A stretch of 64,000 nt of DNA from Proteinivorax hydrogeniformans (GTDB lineage: Bacteria; Bacillota; Proteinivoracia; Proteinivoracales; Proteinivoracaceae): positions 2,232,001 through 2,296,000 of the forward strand of contig NZ_CP159485.1 in assembly GCF_040515995.1 (NCBI RefSeq), read 5' to 3'. Every line of letters begins with the position of its first letter. Positions within the stretch are counted from its first letter, which is position 1. The position numbers and the translations under genes are program-made. This document shows, piece by piece, positions 1-9,277 of the stretch. The notes under the pieces are model-generated. The model saw nothing but the letters and a program-made list of their open reading frames with translations, searched no databases and was not told the origin of the DNA.

Positions 1-617
1 AAGTCTGAGATGGTACATATGCTACTATTAGGCAGGTTTAACACTTTTAACTGTGACAAATGTCTAATCCTATCCATCCCTGCAATTGCCGCATCTTCTC
101 TAAACTCCAAACTAATTTCTTGTAAGTTTGTTGCATACTCTAAGCCGGTCAAATCATTTATTTGACTTGTGGTAGTTAAAGTTTTAACTTTTTTTAAGTC
201 ATCTTTTGTTAAATTTCCCTCTACTTCTAATAAGGCTTTTAACTCCTCTTTTAACTCCCCCTGTACTAACAAGCTAACAAAATGAGCCTCAACTTCACTA
301 TCTTTTTCCACCTCAAATAACAGTTGCTCTTTATCATAAATTTTTTCTCCATCTACAATCCACTTTTCTAAACGATACCCATCTTTAGGCTCTGCAGTTA
401 TCGCTACCTTCTGTCCTATGTTATAGCCTCCTCCCCCCTTTACGACCCCTCCCTCCTTTGGTATCGCAATGGCGTTAATTTCCTTAAGATGAGAACTGCT
501 TGCCACATAGGCAGCGCTAAAAATAATTAACAGCATTAACACCGTCACAATCTTTTTGTTCTTCTTAACCGGGATTACAATTTTGTCTGATATAAGCTTC
601 TTCTTTAAGCTAAACAA
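1..617 (-). CDS. LRR membrane protein, N-terminal part (runs off the window)
   Basis: Open frame on the minus strand that continues past base 1, so only about 205 N-terminal residues are visible. The chosen start is TTG at 617, with AGGGGTGG five bases upstream; an in-frame GTG at 626 is possible but has no ribosome site. After a basic N-terminus comes one membrane helix (about residues 23-40), then an InlB-type bacterial repeat (from about EGGVVKGGGGYNIGQKVA through YRLEKWIVDG), then the start of leucine-rich repeats (LTGLEYATNLQEISL, LSQLKVLNLPNS). The order matches the reconstructed neighbour at 633-4963, whose stop lies 16 bases upstream, so the two are tandem paralogues, probably co-transcribed. 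Probably a membrane-anchored surface protein; the ligand is unknown. Confidence 0.8.
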   Translation of the reverse strand, partial: MFSLKKKLISDKIVIPVKKNKKIVTVLMLLIIFSAAYVASSSHLKEINAIAIPKEGGVVKGGGGYNIGQKVAITAEPKDGYRLEKWIVDGEKIYDKEQLLFEVEKDSEVEAHFVSLLVQGELKEELKALLEVEGNLTKDDLKKVKTLTTTSQINDLTGLEYATNLQEISLEFREDAAIAGMDRIRHLSQLKVLNLPNSSICTISD

Positions 618-2386
618 TAAAACCACCCCTAATTAAAAGATTTCTATAAAGACGTCCACACCTTCCTTTTGCAAATCATTGGCAATTTCCCGCAGCTTAG
701 CTTCTTCCATATTGTTGCTACCTAGCGAAACAAACTTCAAACTTTTAAATTCAAATAATAAGGAAAAATCTTCAATTAAGTTTCCACTTAAATATATGCG
801 TTCAACGTTTTCTAGTGCTGCTAGAGGTGTTATGTCTGCTATGCGGTTTCTAGCTAAAGCAACACCCCTTAATTTCGATAAACTACTTAATGGAGTTAAG
901 TCCTCAACTTTGTTGTTGCTCAATGTCAGTTCTTCCAGCTTATATAAATTTTTAAGGGGAGTTAAGCATTTTATCTCATTATGTCTAAGTAACAGCGTAT
1001 CAAGGTTTGTAAGATTTTCAACTGGGCTAATGTCTGAAAGTTGGTTGTCAGTTAATTGTAGGGTTTTGAGATTGTGCAAGGTTTTAATTGAGGATATATC
1101 ACTTATATTGTTGTAACTTAGATCTAGCTCCTCTAAATTATCTAGATTTTCAAGTGGAGATAAGTCACTTATGTTATTTTCTTTGAGACTTAGTGAGTAT
1201 AGATTATCTTTATCGCTTAAAAAGCTTAAGGACTCTATTTCTTGACGAGCTATGGCAAGTTCACTAAGATTTAAAAGCTCTTTTACAAAACTTAGGTCAC
1301 CATTACTATTCCTTATATATCTAAGAGTTTTCACATTGCTAAGCCCATTAAGAGCTTTGTTATCCTTTATTTCATTTGATGCTAGTTCTAACTTGCCTAA
1401 ACTAGGTAACTTATCTATCCCCTCTAAGCTATCTATCTTAGAGTTACTCAAGTATAGCTCATTTAGCTTTTTCATATCTTTAAAAACGTAAACGTCATCT
1501 ATACCTATGCCAGTTAGGAATAAACTTTCAAGCTTTGTTAAATTACGCAATCCTTCCTCTAAGCCTTTAACATCTTCTATTTTTGTAGTTTCATCAAAGT
1601 CTAGGGTTAGTGATAAGTGCTTTAGGTTTGGTAACTTGTTTAAAAATTTATAATCGTCTATTTCTACACTAACTATTCTAAGCTTTTTTATGGTCTGATT
1701 ATGTTTTATATCGCGCAAGTCATTTATGGTGTTACCATAAAATCCCATTTTTTCTAAACTTGTAAAGTTTTCAAGTCCTGATAAGCTGTTAACTACTGTG
1801 TCATTGTAAAATCTCATTTCTTGGATTTGTTGTAGCTCCTTAAAAGTTTCAAGACTATCTAAGTTTATATCTGAAAAAGATAATGTCTTTAAGTTTTGCA
1901 AATCTTTTAAGGGACTATAGTCAGTTATATTGTCATTTGAAAATGTAATTTCAGCTAAGTTTTCGGCATATTGCAACCCCTCTAAACTAGTAGCACCAAC
2001 AGGAATCTCTATTATTTTTAGCTCCTTTAGTCTTTCCTTACCTATGTATTCATCTTGACTTATACCTAATTTAGATTGAACAAAGGATACTATTTTTTCG
2101 TCTTCAATAAACTGTTTTGTAAAGTGAGCTTTTATCCTCCTATTTCCATCAGCTTTAAAGGTATATTTCAATCTATCTCGAGGAAACCTGGCTTCTACTT
2201 CTATTTCTTCGCCGTTTTCCGTCCACTTTTTAAAAACATACCCCTCTTTGCGAATGTCAATGAATTTCTTTACCACCCGCTATCGAATTTGTTTACCAGC
2301 GGCGCTAACGAAAAAGTTTACCACTACTAGCCTAATTTTAGGAAATACCTTGTGAGCATTTCCTAAAAATTTATTATAATAAAATA

Positions 2387-3136
2387 TTATATTTGCTCAC
2401 CAGAGTACTCATCGCGATATGAGGTTCCGTTCATATTTAGTACGTGAGAGCGAAATGTAAGTCTATCAACAAGCGCAGATACCATTGTTTCATTTTCAAA
2501 TAGCTTCGTCCATTCTGAAAACTTAAAGTTAGTGGATACTATTACACTTCGCTTTTCAGCACGATCTGCTACAACCTTAAATAGCAGTTCAGACTGATGT
2601 CTGTTAAAGGTTAAATAAGACATTTCATCTATGATAAGTAGGTCTGTTTTAGACAGCTGTTTTTCTAGTTTTAACAGGCGCTTATACTCAGTAGCCTCAA
2701 TAAGTTCATTAGAAAGATTGGCTGCAGTATAAAACTTAACATTCATACCTTGCATGCAAGCTTTTATTCCTAATGCTATAGAAAAATGAGTTTTGCCTCG
2801 CCCAGTGTTTCCTATCATAACGATGTTTTGTCTTTTTCTTACAAAGTCACATGTACCAAGTTCATGAAAACAAGCTTCAGACACATGCTCATATCTGCTT
2901 AGGTCTAACTCGTCTAATGTTTTCATGTATGGAAATTTAGCAGCTTTAATCTTGCGTTTTTGGCTACTTTCTCTTCTAGATTCTGCCTCCATTTTCAAAA
3001 GCTCAATGAGAAAAGCGTCATAGGACTTGTTGTTATCAAGCTGACGAATTACGTCTTTATATCTATTGAAGGTAGGAACTCGCAGTTGCTTTGCATATAA
3101 AGCAATTGTCTCTTCATTAATATTTATTTCGCCCAT
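2387..3136 (-). CDS. istB: IstB-like transposition helper ATPase
   Basis: 249-residue AAA+ protein of the IstB/DnaC type, the usual length. Walker A is GNTGRGKTH (about residues 107-115) and Walker B is LLIIDEMSY (about 169-177). In IS21 elements IstB regulates and supports target capture by the IstA transposase. The ATG directly follows the istA stop codon, so the two are translationally coupled, as is usual in this family. No truncation or frameshift is seen. Confidence 0.95.
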   Translation of the reverse strand: MGEININEETIALYAKQLRVPTFNRYKDVIRQLDNNKSYDAFLIELLKMEAESRRESSQKRKIKAAKFPYMKTLDELDLSRYEHVSEACFHELGTCDFVRKRQNIVMIGNTGRGKTHFSIALGIKACMQGMNVKFYTAANLSNELIEATEYKRLLKLEKQLSKTDLLIIDEMSYLTFNRHQSELLFKVVADRAEKRSVIVSTNFKFSEWTKLFENETMVSALVDRLTFRSHVLNMNGTSYRDEYSGEQI

Positions 3137-4624
3137 TTATTGCACCACCATTCCATATTTTTTATCGTATTTATTTAAATCTACCTCCTCGACAGCTATC
3201 TCTTTATTTAGATTCAATACAGGGGTGTCTACAGGTTTGCTTAAATGGGCTCTAATCATATCAACAGTTGGCACAATATGCCCAGGAATCGCCTCTTTAA
3301 TGCTAAGTATATATTCTTCGCCATAGTCTAGACATAGGCGAAGGAGTTTAACCATTTCTCTGTTACCACCGGGGAGTTGTTTGCCCCATATTAAAAGCTC
3401 TTCAGTAACATTTTGCTTAACTGGTTTAGCATTGAAAACAGAGCGTGGTTTTCTTTCAATTAAGTCTATGTAATGTTCTAACTTATACTCTGTTTTTCCT
3501 GAGTAGTAGTTTCTTATATGTGTAGCTATTTCTTCATTCTGATAAAAAATTTGGATGTCATTACCGTAGCCTTTTACAGTTACATCCTTTCTTAAATACT
3601 TGGTAGGGACAGAGTAGTAGTTTCTTTCATAGCAAGCTGTGGAGTAATCATCAACGGAAACAATTTTAGTTTTGCTTGTATCAAACCGGTACGGGGGAAT
3701 CGGATTTAAAAACTGTTTTTCTTCTTGGTACATTACATTTACAGCATTCGAGCGACCTTTGATATGGTGCTTTTCTCTGTACTTTAAGCAATCTTCCAGT
3801 AGCTTTTGATTCAACTCTTCTATACTTGATACCCTAGGTAGAGGGACTAAAAAATTTCTTCTAGAATAGCCAACTAAGTTTTCTACAAGGCCCTTTTCGT
3901 TTCCTTTACCAGGGTTACAAAACTCTAGTTCAAAGGCATAATGGGCACTGAAGGAAAAGTACTTATCTTGTGGTTTTGCATAGGTTCCAAAACCCTCTTT
4001 AACTGCAACTTTAGCATTATCAAAAATTACTCGCCTGGGGACTCCTCCAAAGAAATCAAACATACGTTGTTGCGCTTCTAAAAAAGCCTGTTCATTGGCG
4101 GCTCTAAAGACTTGTACAAAGATATCACAGCTGTAACATAGCCTAGCGCAAAAAGTATACAATTTTCTTTTCTTATCATCGAGGTAGGCTGTGGCTTCGC
4201 CCCAGTCTATCTGAATTGCCTCACCTGGCTCATATGATAGAGGAACATTGCTTTGAGGTGGAACTAACTGTTCTGCACGTAGTTTTTTTACAGCATTTCG
4301 TATAGTTGATTCACCACCTGTAAATTCTTTCTCATCAACAAGTCGTTCATATATGCGTTTAGCAGTATGTTTTTGCTTTTTAATATTATCCTCTTCATCT
4401 GACTTAAGACAACCTATGATAAAGTCTTCTACTTCTTTTGTAACTTTAACTGGGCTTCTGTTATACTCCTTTCTTTTTTCTGGATGCGCTGACCCGTCAC
4501 AATACTTTTTTACCGATTGACGTGAGATGCCTAAACTCTTTGCAATAGATCTTTGAGACTCTCCGTTTAGATATCGCTTGCGAATCTGTTGATACATATC
4601 CATTTCAATTTTCACACCCCTCAA
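3137..4624 (-). CDS. istA: IstA-like DDE transposase
   Basis: About 495 residues. The N-terminus has a helix-turn-helix (QRSIAKSLGISRQSVKKYCDG, about residues 19-39). An integrase-type DDE core follows, with QIDWGEATAYL for the first aspartate, RRVIFDNAKVAV for the second, and GNEKGLVENLVGYSRRN for the glutamate. A Mu-transposase-type C-terminal domain completes it. The TTG at 4624 lies immediately after AGGAGG, so the GTG at 4615, nine bases past AGGAGG, is a slightly better start. All catalytic residues are present, so it should be functional. Confidence 0.95.
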   Translation of the reverse strand: MRGVKIEMDMYQQIRKRYLNGESQRSIAKSLGISRQSVKKYCDGSAHPEKRKEYNRSPVKVTKEVEDFIIGCLKSDEEDNIKKQKHTAKRIYERLVDEKEFTGGESTIRNAVKKLRAEQLVPPQSNVPLSYEPGEAIQIDWGEATAYLDDKKRKLYTFCARLCYSCDIFVQVFRAANEQAFLEAQQRMFDFFGGVPRRVIFDNAKVAVKEGFGTYAKPQDKYFSFSAHYAFELEFCNPGKGNEKGLVENLVGYSRRNFLVPLPRVSSIEELNQKLLEDCLKYREKHHIKGRSNAVNVMYQEEKQFLNPIPPYRFDTSKTKIVSVDDYSTACYERNYYSVPTKYLRKDVTVKGYGNDIQIFYQNEEIATHIRNYYSGKTEYKLEHYIDLIERKPRSVFNAKPVKQNVTEELLIWGKQLPGGNREMVKLLRLCLDYGEEYILSIKEAIPGHIVPTVDMIRAHLSKPVDTPVLNLNKEIAVEEVDLNKYDKKYGMVVQ

Positions 4625-5127
4625 CCTCCTGAAAATATATCTGACTATATTTTACAGGAATTTTATGATAGGTGGTAAACTAATTCGCTAGCGAAATGGC
4701 TCTAACTGGTACACTTTTAGGATAGCATTTACACCCTCTTTTGCTTCTGCTTTCAAAGTAACGTTTTCACCATTTTCATATGTGCCTGCTCCTGTTACAT
4801 ATCCGCCATCGGTGATTTCCACTTCAATTTTATTCAGATAAGTACCACTTACAAGGTAAACACTAATGAATATTATACCTAAACCGATGATTGCAGCTGT
4901 GACTTTGAATACAGAACTGTCTTTATTGTAATTGCCTTTAATATAGTTAAGTATATTTGACAAAATTTTTCATCATCCTTTCTTATTTACTTTTATTATA
5001 TTTAAACTAATAGTATTTCTTTCGATTTAAGAGAATTATTTTCCTCTATTTTTCTGATTTTTTTGTTAACAGTCTTTTTGTGTTTTTTGTCCAAGCGTTG
5101 CCTACAGATAATATTAAACGTTACAAA

Positions 5128-5160
5128 AAATACCTTCAGCCTATACTGAAGGTATTTTTT
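5128..5160. terminator. Bidirectional terminator
   Basis: TACCTTCAG (5131-5139) pairs with CTGAAGGTA (5146-5154) around a six-base loop, extended by AA/TT pairs, with an A-run before and a T-run after. It ends the terpenoid-synthase-like gene (stop at 5211, minus strand) and separates it from the LRR genes. Confidence 0.85.
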
Positions 5161-5210
5161 TATTGAATTATTATTTTATAAGTGCAGTAATCTTTTTAGA
5201 ACAATGTACT

Positions 5211-6446
5211 TTAAGATAAATGTTCCTCAAGTGTTGACCTAAGATTTTTCAAAAAACCTAAGCTCAATGGCATATGCTTCTCAGCTTGCTCTACATACTC
5301 ATCACTATAATATTTGCTATTGATAGCTATAGTTTCAAAAATTAAATATGTACAACTATGAATGACAAAGTCGCGAACCAACTTTTGTTTATGGCTAACA
5401 ATAATTTCTGAGTCTAATGTTTCTTTGATAAACTGAATTGCTTTATTTGTTACGTTGTCTAAAGTGTCACCCTCCACTATTGTTTTAGAAAACACTGTCA
5501 TGTTGCCTGTTTGTAAGTCGCTTTGCACATCCTGCAGGTCGTCTATAAACTGCAAAAATGTCCCTAGACCATAGCAAAACTTCTCTGCTTCATAACTTAT
5601 ATGACCTTTGATTAAATAGCCATCTGCTATTGCAAAAACTCCACCTTTTTCCATGGTTATCTTTAGCATATCATCAACGCTTGATGTGTTTATTTCATGT
5701 TGCTGTTTAACAAAGCTATCCTCTTGAGCTTTATGTAAATAGTATAAACTATTGTATAAATCTTCATATTCTTCTTGCTGGTACTCTAACCGAAATAAAT
5801 CAATTAACTTAAAGATTATTTCCTCTTTTTCATTCTGTGGCAAAACTCTTTCGCCTAAAAGATACTTACTTATTTTTTTGCTAAATTCCATTTTGCTTTT
5901 TTTATCTGTTTTTGGATCATCTATATAATTATCTGTATAAATATATATCATGTTTATCGCGAATAGCGATGGAGTAATTGAAATAGGTTTGTCAAACATC
6001 AGCTGCATCATAGCTGATATCATAACAGTTCTTGTGGCCTGGTAAACATCGCCTCTTAACGCTATCCCTTTAGATGGCTCATTATCTTGAATAAACTTCT
6101 GAGCTTCTTCCTCAAAGTTAATTAGGTTGTTATAAAACCCTTCATTATATATAAGGTCAAGCTGTTCTTTATGAAACCCTATGGCCTCTTCAATAACCTT
6201 TTTAATGATAAAAACTGTTTTTTCATCTTCTTCACTCTCAATTTTTCTCAAATTCTTAAGTTTACTCTTGTGTTGGATCAATGTTTTTTTAATCTTCGCT
6301 TCTCTGAGCATTTTCTCGGCTTTAGAGTACATTTGTAAGCTTGGGAAATCATAAGATATGGTGTTCCACAGCTTAAGGTATTCCTCCTCATAACACTTGA
6401 TTCTTTCATCAAGCTGAAGCTTATAGCTATTTGCTAATGCTTCCAT
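5211..6446 (-). CDS. Class I isoprenoid/terpenoid synthase-fold protein
   Basis: 411 residues, ATG start behind a run of G. Two aspartate-rich segments suggest the all-alpha class I isoprenoid synthase fold: YTDNYIDDP (near residue 170) and FLQFIDDLQDVQSD (near residue 300). The second resembles the DDxxD motif of prenyl-diphosphate synthases. In that fold both segments bind Mg2+-diphosphate. The protein is longer than ordinary prenyltransferases (about 300 residues) and closer to large bacterial terpene synthases. A highly charged N-terminal region precedes the putative domain. It stands alone between terminators with no terpene-pathway neighbour, so substrate and product cannot be assigned. 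It could also be a non-catalytic member of the fold. Confidence 0.6.
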   Translation of the reverse strand: MEALANSYKLQLDERIKCYEEEYLKLWNTISYDFPSLQMYSKAEKMLREAKIKKTLIQHKSKLKNLRKIESEEDEKTVFIIKKVIEEAIGFHKEQLDLIYNEGFYNNLINFEEEAQKFIQDNEPSKGIALRGDVYQATRTVMISAMMQLMFDKPISITPSLFAINMIYIYTDNYIDDPKTDKKSKMEFSKKISKYLLGERVLPQNEKEEIIFKLIDLFRLEYQQEEYEDLYNSLYYLHKAQEDSFVKQQHEINTSSVDDMLKITMEKGGVFAIADGYLIKGHISYEAEKFCYGLGTFLQFIDDLQDVQSDLQTGNMTVFSKTIVEGDTLDNVTNKAIQFIKETLDSEIIVSHKQKLVRDFVIHSCTYLIFETIAINSKYYSDEYVEQAEKHMPLSLGFLKNLRSTLEEHLS

Positions 6447-6715
6447 AAAATCCCCCCCCTTAAGTTTTTAAAACATTTTTCTAGCTAAAGTTAGCCAAAT
6501 TTCATCATTATTTTACATTTTAATAATAATGGTATAGCAGGTAATATGCTTTGTCAATTAGTTTTAGTTTTTAATTCTCCTATAATGATAGTAAAAACTA
6601 ATTGTTAGTGTAAAATTATTGTAGGATTTAAGCAGGAAAAATACTTTTAAAAAAAGAAGAGGAACCTCAAAATTCTCCACACGAGAATAATCCTAACAAA
6701 GGAGTGAGGTTCCTC

Positions 6716-8110
6716 ATGGAAATAATTCGCGTAATAGAAGAAAAAATCCTTCATGTAACTGAAAAAGTTTTAGAAACTCTTGAAGGAGGTATTGACTACA
6801 ATACTTTTACTAAAGAATTAAAAAAGGAACTAGATGGTCTTGGTGTAGGGATAATGCAAGAAGTAATTGAAGCAATGGATCAACAAATAGTTAAAGATAA
6901 AAAAGAACGAAAGGACTGGGTCATAGAAAGAAAAGGCGACTATAAAAGTATACTCACCCCTTTTGGTGAAATGACCTATAAACGAACATACTTTAAAAAC
7001 AAAGAGACTAAGAAATATTCCTATTTAGCAGATGAAAATGCTGGCATAACAGCACATATGAGAATAGAACCTACTTTAAAATCCGAGTTGCTTGAAGCTA
7101 CTACAAAGCTTTCGTACGAAAAAGCAACACAGGAACTAAGCCGATATAACTCAGAGTTAAAGTTAAGCAAACAAACAGCTGCTAATACAGTAAGAGACTT
7201 TAAGGCAAAAGATTATGAGATCCCTTGTGATAAAAAAGAAGTTCCCACACTTTATATAGAAGCCGATGAAGACCATTTATCAGTACGCTCTAAAAGGGGA
7301 GCACAAGCTAGACTAATCTATGTTCATGAAGGCGTAAAAGAAGTTAATGGTAGGCGTATGCTAATAAATCCTAAGTATTTTACCTCTATTGATGAAAAGC
7401 CGGAAGACTTTTGGTTTAGAGTCTGCGATTTCATATATTCCCAATACGATGTTAATTGTATCAATGATATTTATATACTAGGCGATGGAGCAAAATGGAT
7501 ACGCTCAGGGCTGGAATACATTCCTAGCTCCACGTTTATCTTAGATAAGTTTCATTTATCTAAATACATCATAATGGCTACAGCTCATGCTCCAAACTTA
7601 AAGACAAAGATTTATAAAAACATAAAGAAGCTAGATAGAGAGGCTGTCTTAGAAAACTTAAAAGAAGCACTTGCAAAGGCAGATAGCAAACCAAGGAAAA
7701 AGAGAATACAAAAAACTATAACCTATATTAAGAACACTTGGGATGGTATAAAGGCATCAATTGAAAATCCAGAGATAGGGTGCAGTGCCGAAGGGCATGT
7801 GAGCCATGTTTTATCATCCCGTTTGAGCAGTCGCCCTATGGCTTGGAGTCTAAATGGGGCAAAAAAAATGGCATCTATGCGAGCTGTGGAGGCAAACAAA
7901 GAGCAAGTTAAAGACCACTACCTAGAAACTTATAAGCAAAAAGACAATAAAGTAATTGAATTGACAACTGAAGTTAGGAAACAGTTAAAAGATTTAAAAA
8001 CGAGAAAAAAGATTGGCAAAGAAAGTTTTAGTAATGTTCCAGTAATGGAATATGGAGTAAACTTAACAAGAGTAGCGCTAAGAGGCCTTAATAATAAAAT
8101 TAGCATTTAA
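6716..8110 (+). CDS. ISLre2-family transposase (UPF0236)
   Basis: 464 residues from ATG at 6716, which sits 11 bases after AAGGAG; an in-frame GTG at 6704 overlaps that site and is less likely. The protein shows family features: a charged N-terminal region (RKDWVIERKGDYKSILTPFG), the segment YIEADEDHLSVRSKRG (about 180-195) with acidic residues of the likely catalytic centre, ILGDGAKWIRSG (about 262), and FILDKFHLSKYI. It ends at the usual C-terminus with no frameshift. The hairpin at 6659-6715 could hide the start region in read-through transcripts, which is inference. Confidence 0.9.
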   Translation: MEIIRVIEEKILHVTEKVLETLEGGIDYNTFTKELKKELDGLGVGIMQEVIEAMDQQIVKDKKERKDWVIERKGDYKSILTPFGEMTYKRTYFKNKETKKYSYLADENAGITAHMRIEPTLKSELLEATTKLSYEKATQELSRYNSELKLSKQTAANTVRDFKAKDYEIPCDKKEVPTLYIEADEDHLSVRSKRGAQARLIYVHEGVKEVNGRRMLINPKYFTSIDEKPEDFWFRVCDFIYSQYDVNCINDIYILGDGAKWIRSGLEYIPSSTFILDKFHLSKYIIMATAHAPNLKTKIYKNIKKLDREAVLENLKEALAKADSKPRKKRIQKTITYIKNTWDGIKASIENPEIGCSAEGHVSHVLSSRLSSRPMAWSLNGAKKMASMRAVEANKEQVKDHYLETYKQKDNKVIELTTEVRKQLKDLKTRKKIGKESFSNVPVMEYGVNLTRVALRGLNNKISI

Positions 8111-8144
8111 ACTAAAATGTTCTTGGTGAGCCCGGAGGTTACAG

Positions 8145-8300
8145 TAGTGGCGCCGCAGGGAAGCCTTGGCAGACGGGGGCCCGCCTGTGGTATAATGTCC
8201 TATACCGATGGGTTGGAAAAAAATGTAATGTCCTCGGAGCCGCCCATCGGTTTTTAAACAAGAACCACAGGCGGGGTGGATGTCAAGGCCGCCACGGTCT
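8145..8300 (+). ncRNA. Candidate structured RNA in the ISLre2 tail
   Basis: This GC-rich stretch between the transposase stop and the right end contains nested, collinear complementary arms. GTGGCG (8147) pairs with CGCCAC (8290). GCCTTGGCA (8163) pairs with TGTCAAGGC (8281) using one G-U pair. CCCGCCTGTGGT (8180-8191) pairs with ACCACAGGCGGG (8264-8275). CCGATGGG (8206) pairs with CCCATCGG (8243). Together they give a long branched rod of about 150 nt. No open frame explains it. It may be a 3' untranslated RNA, a transposition end structure or a separate RNA; I do not recognise the family. Confidence 0.5.
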
Positions 8301-8509
8301 TGTTAAATGTTATATGTATTGTGGAAGTGAGGTTCCTTTTTTTAACCTACAGTGTCTTGACACTATCAAACTAATTAATTAACTTTTCTTTTTTTTATGT
8401 TATGATACCATAAACAGATAACGATATTTTTTTCTGGTTTCACTACTTTTTATTTTTTGAAAATCATATAACATATATATGGCTACCTTTTATGTGAGGG
8501 GGAATTTAA

Positions 8510-9277
8510 TTGCTAACAGAATCTTTTTTCTACTTTGTCTTTTACTCTTTTGTAGGGTGGAATTTAGAAGTACTGTATCACCTAAAAAAACAGCGCAGAT
8601 TTGTAAACCGTGGATTTCTAAATGGGCCAATATGCCCGATTTATGGAATCTCTGCCACTTTGATAGTTATACTTCTTACTCCTTTTAAAGATAATCTTAT
8701 AGCTTTATTTATAGGAGGTTTTATTATTGCTTCAGTTGTAGAGCTATTTACTGGATATCTGCTGGAGCGTTTTTTCGATACTAGATGGTGGGATTACTCC
8801 GAAGAATCTTTCAATCTATGGGGATATGTGTGCGTAAAGTTTTCAATATATTGGGGAGCTCTAACAGTATTTTTTTTAAATGCAATTCATCCTTTTGTTA
8901 ATATGCTGTGGCTTAACATCCCAAATGTAATAAAAAATTGGATTATACCTATTTTTCTAGTCGGGATAATTATAGACTCTATTTTAACTGTTTCTAGTTT
9001 AGTACAGTTTAAATCAATCCTTGCAGAGTTTGATGATATAACTGAAAGACTTAGGCAAAATGTAACTTTGATGAAGGATAAAAAGCTTAAAAATATTTCC
9101 CTTGAGCGCCTAAAAAGAGAAAACAAAAAGCTACGTTCGCTGCAAAATAGGTTGATCAATAAAATAAATATACAACATAAAGCCTGGCTTAAGCATTACC
9201 CTAACTTAAAATCTAAAAAGTTTAAACACATTATAGGTGAACTTAAAGAAAAAATACAAAATAAAATTACCGACTAA
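8510..9277 (+). CDS. Putative ABC transporter permease, ABC_trans_CmpB (PF06541) family
   Basis: 255 residues with TTG start at 8510, eight bases after GAGGGGG. About five membrane helices lie in the first 165 residues, with the family-like motifs FYSFVGWNLEVLYH, RGFLNGPICPIYG and ERFFDTRWWDYS. A lysine-rich, probably cytoplasmic coiled tail follows (from about residue 180). This matches the widespread Firmicute membrane family annotated as putative ABC transporter permease, although no ATPase partner is adjacent and a transport role is unproven. The stop codon overlaps the end of the convergent deacetylase gene by four bases. Confidence 0.75.
   Translation: MLTESFFYFVFYSFVGWNLEVLYHLKKQRRFVNRGFLNGPICPIYGISATLIVILLTPFKDNLIALFIGGFIIASVVELFTGYLLERFFDTRWWDYSEESFNLWGYVCVKFSIYWGALTVFFLNAIHPFVNMLWLNIPNVIKNWIIPIFLVGIIIDSILTVSSLVQFKSILAEFDDITERLRQNVTLMKDKKLKNISLERLKRENKKLRSLQNRLINKINIQHKAWLKHYPNLKSKKFKHIIGELKEKIQNKITD

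Larger units (their letters stand above)
2249..4733 (-). mobile_element. IS21-family insertion sequence (2,485 bp)
   Basis: The element begins TGCGAATGTC at 2249 and ends with the complement of TGTAAATGCT at 4733, so both ends carry the TG...CA termini typical of IS21. It is flanked by a 7-bp duplication CCCTCTT (2242-2248 and 4734-4740). Several copies of GTTTACCA or GTGTACCA lie near both ends, matching the multiple terminal repeats that IS21 transposases bind. Inside are istA and istB, transcribed from right to left. Both genes are full length, so the copy may be active. Confidence 0.93.
633..4963 (-). pseudogene. LRR membrane protein gene split by an IS21 element
   Basis: The 5' part (4963-4734) encodes an N-terminal membrane helix and the first half of a bacterial repeat (ITDGGYVTGAGTYENGENV). 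The 3' part (2241-633) resumes at GYVFKKWTENG and carries about 15 leucine-rich repeats of 21-22 residues (for example LENLDNLEELDLSYNNISDI). Removing the 2,485-bp insertion and one copy of the 7-bp target duplication leaves 1,839 bases, exactly 613 codons including the stop, reading AKEG-YVFKKW across the join. The gene was therefore intact when the element landed and otherwise shows no decay. The start is TTG at 4963 behind AAAGGA. The 3' fragment has its own frame from 2276, but it would lack the membrane anchor. Confidence 0.9.
6646..8343 (+). mobile_element. ISLre2-family element
   Basis: Imperfect terminal inverted repeats bracket the element. The left end has an A-run followed by AGGAACCTCA and CCACA (to about 6680). 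The right end (about 8320-8343) is the complement, with TGTGG, TGAGGTTCCT and a T-run. A second inverted copy of the end motif, TGAGGTTCCTC at 6705-6715, lies directly before the transposase start and can fold back on GAGGAACCTCA at 6659. The exact ends and target duplication could not be fixed by eye. One transposase gene and a 230-base structured tail lie inside. Confidence 0.8.

Noticed and set aside
679-1491. Plus-strand open frames inside the LRR gene
   Set aside because: They arise from the regular repeat pattern on the coding strand; no ribosome sites and no family resemblance.
6563-6606. TTAGTTTTTA/TAAAAACTAA inverted repeat upstream of the terpenoid-synthase-like gene as an operator
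   Set aside because: Pure A/T arms in AT-rich DNA with no regulator nearby; not distinguishable from chance.
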